NCBI GenBank assembly: GCA_963576785.1
Contig: OY756139.1
Coordinates: forward strand, 3,596,001 to 3,660,000
Source of the DNA: Chlorophyllum brunneum
Lineage: Eukaryota; Basidiomycota; Agaricomycetes; Agaricales; Agaricaceae
Direction: 5' to 3'
Length of the DNA stretch: 64,000 nucleotides
The number at the start of each line of letters is the position of its first letter. Positions within the stretch are counted from its first letter, which is position 1. Position numbers and translations under genes: made by a program. Below the pieces are notes generated by a model that searched no databases, was not told the origin of the DNA, and was given only the letters and a program-made list of their open reading frames with translations. This document shows positions 58,033 to 64,000 of the stretch, piece by piece.

Positions 58033-61000
58033 ATGTCTTCTGCTATGAATATCCTCATGTCTTTTGTTCCAACTCTCAATGGTGCTGGGAACTATACTGA
58101 GTGGTCATCCTACCTTGATGATGCACTCTCTTTGATGACTCAGGATGGTACTACTGTCCTTGGCTCAGAGATGGGTAGAAGGTTTTCCCTGGTTACATGC
58201 TTGGAAAGCTGCTGAACAAGGCCTACCATGAGAACATATCTTGCACATCCAAGATCCTTGAATTGATCCATTTGGATCTTCAGGAACTCTCCATTGTTTC
58301 TTATCACAAGTTCAAATAGGTTATGATATTCCTTGATGACTACTCTTCCTCTGTACACATTTCCTTTTTGCACAATAAATTAGATGCTATATATGCCTTC
58401 AAGACATATGCTGAATTAGTGACAAACCAAACAGACAAATGCATCAAGTGGGTGTGCTCTGATAATGGAGGAGAATATATATCTCAGGAACTCAAGGACT
58501 ACTTCACTGAGAAAGGAATTCTTCACAAAACAAGTGTGCTGCACATTCATTAACAGAGTAAAATTTCTAAACCAAAAATTAAGATGGGAACCCCAAATGT
58601 CTTAATCAAACACTTCTAGAAAAGGTACAATCTATATGACTTGAAGTATGCCTTCTAGCTAGCTACTGGGAGTTTTCATTTGCTATGGCCACTCATGTCT
58701 ATAGTAGAATACCTATGAAGTACCTGAAATGGGTCACCCCCTATGAGACATGGTTTGGAAGGAAACCTAATGTTTCTTATCTCTGAGTGTTTGGTTGTGG
58801 GACCTACATATACATTTCTGATGAGATGTGGCAAGACAAACTTGCACCCAAATCAGAATTAATGATTTTTATTAGTTATACAGATGATAGTAGCAACTTA
58901 AGTTTATGCACCATTAGTGGAACAATTCTATCTTTGCCTCCCCCTATGCTGTCTTCAATAAACTCTATTTTTCCAGATGTCCCTCACAGTCTGAACAACA
59001 AGGCCAATTGCTGCCTAATAATAACAATTCAAATAATTGAGATGTCCCAAATCCTCCCCCTTCTGCAGATGGATTTGTTCCAGGACCATCCAGTCCAAGT
59101 GTGCCATGAGCTGGACCACTGCTAGTATCTCCTTGTCCATGAACTCCTACTCCTAGTCCCAGAGAGCAGACTCTGTTACCTCTGCCTTCTTCCTTTTCTA
59201 GAGAATCTTCTCCAGAATTATCCTACAAGGATCCTACTCTACCTCCCTCTCCATCTATGCCACCTTGGCCTCCAGGAGGAGTTAAGGTTGAGGATGACAT
59301 TGAGGAGGCTGCACCTGCACCTAATCCATGTGCTGATGAATGGGCTCCTATACCCATTCCAGAAGGGATCTTTATTCCTCATCTAGACATTGAAGCACCA
59401 AGAAAACATCATGATCAAACCACTCTCCAGGTTCCATGAAGAGAAGGAAATGTCTATGGCAACTGCCAACACCTGAAGGATATTCTTAGGGACTATGAAA
59501 GGTACAAATCTTTCAGTCAGCCAAGACAAGGACAATGGAATCCTAGCTGACCTAATGCCCCTTTAGAGCTTGGTGATTGCATTCCAGAAGAAAATGAGTA
59601 TGTGCCTGATAGGCTGCAACCTTCCCTACCAGCACATAAGCAGAACATTGACATTGATTTGCCTATGCTTGAGCCAAGTGAGAAAGAGCTTTGCCAATTA
59701 ATTCACAAAGGCAGTATGGAGTTAATCCATTATTGCCTCTCTAAGGCCAGTGCAACTTCTCTATCACCACAGCTGGTCCAATTTCGGGACCTTGCCAAGT
59801 TGCCATCTGCTAAGCATGACCAATGGCTTAAGACATGCCTTGAAGAGCTCAATGCACTCAGAAAATGCAATGTATATGAGTTAGTTGACTGCCCTACCAA
59901 GGGTGTTAATGTTGTCAAAAACAGATAGGTCTTCAATACTAAGTTGGACAGTCATTGCTGTGCTTGACTAGTGGCTAAAGGTTTCTCACAGAAGAAAGGT
60001 CCTGACTACAACAAGCTTTTCTCTCCAGTTGTCTGCTATGAAACTTCTCATCTCCTGTTCTTCTTAGCAGCAGTCAAAGACTAGGAGATTGAAAGTGTTG
60101 ACATAAAAACCACCTATTTATATGGTGATCTGGATGAAGAGATCTTTATGGAACAACTGGAAGGCTTCATACTTGGACATAATAAAGTATGGAGGTTATG
60201 AAAAGCATTGTATGGCCTTAAGCAAGCTGGCTTGGCTTGGTAGTATGTGATAATGAAATTAGTGCTTGCTATGGGTTTCAAGCAATGTCTATCTGATACT
60301 GGAGTATATTACAATTGCTGTCCAAAGACTAGCTTGATTATGATTGCCCTCATCTACATCGACAATGTTGTCTTCATGGGCAAGAAGTGCCCTTTCTATT
60401 ATCAAATGAAGAAAAACTTCATGGAATGATGGGAATATCATGACCTTGGAGAAACTACTGAGTTTCTCAGCATAACTATCTTGCAGAACCAGAAGGACAA
60501 GCAGATCTACATCAATCAGATTTCATATCTTGACAAAGTTCTTGCTAAATTTGGTACTACTGCAAGGCCAACTCAAATGCCTCTTCTGGCAGGATATGCT
60601 TTCCTGCCCTACAAGGGTACCATTGACCCTGAGTTCTGCCAGAAGTACCAACAACTAGTTGGGTCCCTGATGTACCTCATGATTGGCTCGTGACCTGATA
60701 TTACTTATACTGTTGTGAAACTCAGTTAGCAAATGGCTAGTCCATCAGAGGAGCACTATAAGCATGGTTTATACCTGTGCCACTACCTTCTGAGTATGAG
60801 ATACTATTGCCTCATTTTTAATAGGCAATCACAGAAGTCTATTCAAGACTTCTCTAATTCTGACTTTGTGGGATGTCTTGCTATGTGCAAGTCTACTTCT
60901 GGCAACTTAGTCTTGTTTGCTGACAGACTAGTTTCTTGGTTGACTCGCCAACAAGCCACTACAGTGCTGTCTACCACAGAAGCTGAGTATGTTGCCATGT

Positions 61001-61260
61001 GCGAGACATCTTGTCAACTGATTTGGATCCATTAGCTGCTTGGTGAGATTGGGTTTGAACAGCTTACTCCACATCTCATGTGTGACAATTTGGGATTGAC
61101 CTTCTGGGCCTCCAACCTGGTTGTTGAACATCGGTCCAAACATGTTGTGATTCACTGGCATTTCATCCATGAGCTTGTTAAAACAGGCAAAATAGAACTA
61201 TTTTATGTGCAGTCTGAAAAGAACCCTGTAACATCTGCACAAAAAGTCTGGATACTGTAA
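58033..61260 (+). pseudogene. Copia B2 gag-pol remnant
   Basis: Gag start MSSAMNILMSFVPTLNGAGN at 58033. After the deletion: integrase IHLDLQELSIVSYHKF, VCSDNGGEYISQ, then a stop and a small rearranged stretch near 58555-58590. RT has LEELNALRKCNVYELVDCP and the catalytic box YIDNVVFMG (about 60355), with Asp to Asn. RNase H has VLSTTEAEYVAMC (about 60970). The frame ends near 61260. Many stops (e.g. 59925, 60198, 60427, 60691). Confidence 0.88.
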
Positions 61261-61335
61261 AATTCCAATGATGTTGCAATTATTTACCTATTCAGTTTGG
61301 TGCTTGATTTATATCATACTTTGAGCTAGGAGGAG

Positions 61336-61780
61336 TGTTGTTATTTGCATTTACTATAGCTGCATTCTATGTGACTAGCTCTTCAGTATTATTTGTATAA
61401 TATTTGTCATCGAGACTATGCCCTCTGACTCACATTATGCACTCTTTCCTCATGTATTTCATGAGCTGACTAATACTCTGTTGCTCCAATTATGCTACTG
61501 GACACCACTGATGATATCACAGTGTTTCAAGGGACTCCATAGTCATTACTGACTCATTATACTTAGTATTATCCATAGGTCTTAGGGTTTGCTATCTGGA
61601 CATTTAGTATATAAAGTAGCATGTATTCCTTTATATTTCCTTAGACAATCTACTTGATTTCTACTTGCTCTACTCAACTCTCACAGCAACTCCTTACTAG
61701 TACTTAAACCATCCTACTAACCACACTATCAGTAAGTCAGATCATCCATCTGCTACTGCATATTACTGTGCTGTTCAACA
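61336..61780 (+). repeat. Copia B2 3' LTR (445 bp)
   Basis: Follows aggaggag; starts tgttgttatttgc and ends gctgttcaaca. Confidence 0.88.
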
Positions 61781-61868
61781 CCTTGTTCAGTGACAATGGC
61801 AATGACACAGATAACACTGGGGTTCTTGTTTCCTATGCCAAAATGACTCAGCAGAAGCTTTGATCTAT

Positions 61869-63004
61869 TGTTACAGATTTGGCTACTAAGGGCAATCAAA
61901 GAGGATGTGACCTCTAGGGTATAGCCTTAATACCTATCTTAGCCAAGTAACCAAATAAGCAAACATTATCAAACTGTTATTACTCAACCAAGAAATGGGA
62001 ATTCCATTTATCTTGTAGCTCTGAATGATGAGGGCAAGTAGAGAATAAGCAGTTAAGCAATCTTCTATTGATTGACAGCAACTGTTAATGGAAACTCTTC
62101 TTGGGTAATCAAGAAGGCTATCGCTGTAGAAGATCAAAGCTTAAGCTTTGACTTCCTAATATAGTTAGCTATTTATACTAACTACTTCTTTTCTATAAAT
62201 ACTATGGAGTATAAATAATGAGACTGAAACAAGTTTCACAATGTGAAACTGATAGATATGAAACTCAAGACAAAACACTACTAAAGATAGACATGAAGCT
62301 GATAAAGGTGAAACAACTAAATATAGAGCAAAGTGAAACTGATGAAGGTGAAACAGATGAGTGCTTACTCATTCTCAGAGATCTTGGATGACAATGATAG
62401 AGATTTATTGGAACAGCTACAGTTACAAGATATACAGGACAAGGTGGTAGAGAGTGATAATAATGATGGTGGTAATGGAAGAACTACATCTATAGGATGA
62501 TCAGAGTTGGATGATAAGGATGACATTGATGCAATTGGTTCTTCAGAGAGTTAAGACTTGGGCAACTTAACAAAGGCTCAAGTAGATTACAATAGCGGAT
62601 AGGGAGAGTTGTTGCTGTCACTACTGGGTACAGCAGGTTCATTGTTTGGTGATAAGTCCCTAGGTCACATCTCTATACAATAGATTTCATTGGTGACTTG
62701 TTGGTGAATGAGCACTTCAAGTGTTGGACCATGAGTGTACATGTAGGGGTGGATATACTGCATAGTTTCTTTGGTAGTAGGTCATGCTTTCCAACCGTTA
62801 TTTCAAGTGCCGTAGAGGTTGTTCTTGATGGTACATAAGTAGAGTCCATTGGCATTGCATACATGTAAGTATGGTGCATATTTCCAAGCTAGTCAAAGTA
62901 GAGAGTCAATGACAGTGTCATTGGATTGTGGTGGTGGGACAAGTGGTATTGCTTCTGGGAACTTGTTATAACCTCTGACATGGGTTCAGGGTTCAGTCAT
63001 AACA
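61869..63004 (-). mobile_element. F3 element, complete 1.14-kb copy (TG...CA ends)
   Basis: On the minus strand it begins tgttatgactgaaccc, carries a protein frame (62960-62365), then a tract of GTGAAAC/GTTTCAC motifs, a weak TATA-like region and a 290-bp tail ending in taaca. On the right it is followed by ctagt and the second part of a G2 LTR whose first part ends ctagt at 45139. TG/CA ends and a 5-bp duplication are the mark of LTR-element integrase, so the unit may be a solo LTR with a reading frame in U3, or a small non-autonomous element. Confidence 0.65.
62365..62960 (-). pseudogene. Conserved F3-encoded protein, second copy
   Basis: Frame shows RGYNKFPEAIPLVPPPQSND, then LAWKYAPYLHVCN, LYLCTIKNNLYG, TTKETMQYIHPYMYT and NEIYCIEM. 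A TGA follows, then the acidic Ser-rich tail ends SKISENE. It has TGA codons where copy 1 (8548-9147) has CGA or TGG. I do not recognise the family. Confidence 0.6.
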
Positions 63005-63182
63005 CTAGTGGTAAGTACTAAGAATAAGGGAGCAAGGTAAAGGAGTTATAGGTACAAGTCATAGAGAGTACAGCATCTAGGGATGAAACAGGAGACAGAA
63101 ACAAAGATATAGTGAAGTAGACTATATATAATGTATTAGGCATAAGATTGGAATGTAATCAAATAAAGATAGTTCATAATAT
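63005..63182 (-). repeat. G2 LTR, second part of the split copy
   Basis: ctagtggtaagtactaag...agttcataata matches the latter 180 bp of the G2 LTR with more divergence than other copies. Complements 45039-45139. Confidence 0.75.
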
Positions 63183-63536
63183 ACACCACCATCTCCTGGA
63201 TCTTAGACTAGATCATCTGAGTTCTCCACATCTCCTGGATCTCCAACTTGATCATCCAAGTCCTCAATATTTGATGAAGATTGAAAGCTTAAAGAGAGAT
63301 ATTCATTATGGTTTTAGATCTCCTGATTTTGTACTAGTATTCATGTCTTGGGACTCAAGCAGAGAAGAGAGGCTTTGTGAGATTGCAAGCATAAAAAGGA
63401 ATTTCACCTCATTTTGATACATATGAGCCTATAGGAAAACCTTGAAGTGAACCTTCTTAAAATGAGTTGCTTTCCAAATGAATGTGGTGGTAACAAGGTC
63501 CATTATGGCAGGATATCAAATGGAAAATACCGAGAC
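63183..63536. other. Intergenic region with a short duplication
   Basis: catctcctggatct followed by gatcatc occurs twice in tandem (about 63189-63262). No gene is supported. It may hold the promoter of the next gene. Confidence 0.45.
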
Positions 63537-64000
63537 ATGTTCTTGATGTACTTGCAATCACTGCTATCTTCTTGGCTCATTGTTACTATCCACATATATA
63601 GATATTTTCAGTACCCAGAGGGGGGCTCAACAAAACCTGCAAAATCTGTAATGCAGTCACCAAGGGATGATCTTGCCACTCCCAAAGATGACTTGCTCAC
63701 TGCAAAGAAACTTAAACAGTTCAACAGAAGTGACACACTCAAACCAATCTATGTTATGATAAAGGGTGAGTATATCCTCTTAAACCTGAATGATGTGCTG
63801 CTGAATGTACTTTTGTCCTCACACAGGAGACATTTTTGATGTTACTTGTAAAATGGACACATATGGGAAGGGAAAGTCATATAACATCTTTGCAGGAAAG
63901 AATGGTTTGTGTGAATTTGGCATGTGTAGTTTGAAACCAGAGGATGTAGTTGCAGATTATAGTATGTTAAGCAAGAAGCAATGGAAGGTCTTGGATGATT
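63537..64000 (+). CDS. MAPR/DAP1-type cytochrome b5-like haem-binding protein, partial
   Basis: The likely start is MFLMYLQ at 63537, followed by a hydrophobic stretch (SLLSSWLIVTIHIY) fitting an N-terminal membrane anchor. Then come the linker LKQFNRSDTLKPIYVMIK, an intron at 63766-63826 (gtgagt...acacag, 61 bp) and GDIFDVTCKMDTYGKGKSYN, AGKNG, SLKPEDVVADYSML up to the window edge. These are hallmarks of the MAPR family (yeast Dap1, mammalian PGRMC1), haem proteins of the endoplasmic reticulum that support P450 enzymes in sterol synthesis. The GLCEFGMCS stretch is unusual (GLGMSS is typical), so mild decay is possible. The 3' end lies outside the window. Confidence 0.7.

Larger units (their letters stand above)
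57968..61780 (+). mobile_element. Copia element B2, 5' LTR absent, internally deleted
   Basis: Begins in the leader (cagtgcagtggtgcag) against the A2 LTR and ends with a 3' LTR at 61336-61780. Compared with B1, the part from late gag start to integrase (about 2.3 kb) is missing: ggctcagagatg joins directly to ggtagaaggttttccc at about 58172. Confidence 0.9.

Noticed and set aside
1..64000. tRNA genes or complete rRNA genes
   Set aside because: None seen. The only tRNA-like matches are retroelement primer sites, and the only rRNA match is the short mitochondrial fragment at 46098-46155.

Overview
The window looks like a repeat-rich nuclear segment from a mushroom-forming basidiomycete (Agaricomycete). 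Support comes from a spliced fungal-type FunK1 kinase with 47-58 bp introns, Tad-like LINEs, a chromodomain Ty3 element, Copia elements primed by an internal initiator-tRNA fragment, and a piece of fungal-type mitochondrial DNA. The combination is reminiscent of large-genome ectomycorrhizal fungi such as Tricholoma, but the species cannot be named from the sequence. Transposable elements and their debris make up most of the window. Only two host genes look readable: the FunK1 kinase at 15742-18308 and a partial MAPR/DAP1-type cytochrome b5-like haem-binding gene at the right edge.

Layout. 1-8 kb: a Tad-like LINE (+) beside a Ty3 element, G1 (-), which carries a second LINE with a 15-bp target-site duplication (TSD). 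8.5-9.6 kb: an unclassified element, F3, carrying a conserved reading frame. 9.6-12 kb: the 5' half of a second Ty3 family, G2 (-). 12-27.5 kb: a run of three FunK1 copies in one orientation, only the middle one intact. The left relic is split by a 2.2-kb insert with fragments of another gene, and the right relic is split by a young Copia element (A1, 19422-26784). 28-29.65 kb: a decayed FAD-linked oxidase. 29.9-45 kb: a Copia element of a second family (B1) that received two G2 insertions and a solo G2 LTR and then underwent an inversion between G2 LTRs. 45.1-58 kb: an older Copia A element (A2, -) interrupted by a mosaic mitochondrial fragment, a chimeric LINE and a solo G2 LTR. 58-61.8 kb: Copia B2 (+) with an internal deletion. 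61.9-63 kb: a complete F3 unit. 63.5-64 kb: the DAP1-like gene.

The elements show two kinds of predicted reverse-transcription priming. Copia A and B carry a primer-binding site matching an internal fragment of initiator Met tRNA. G2 has a 12-nt primer-binding site complementary to the predicted 5' end of its own transcript, as in Tf1/sushi elements. Decay is dominated by C-to-T and G-to-A changes at CpG. Nearly every nonsense codon checked in the LINEs is TGA at an old CGA, and the same process has turned GAC-GAT (catalytic Asp-Asp) into GAC-AAT in three reverse transcriptases. The intact FunK1 gene and Copia A1 keep their CpG.
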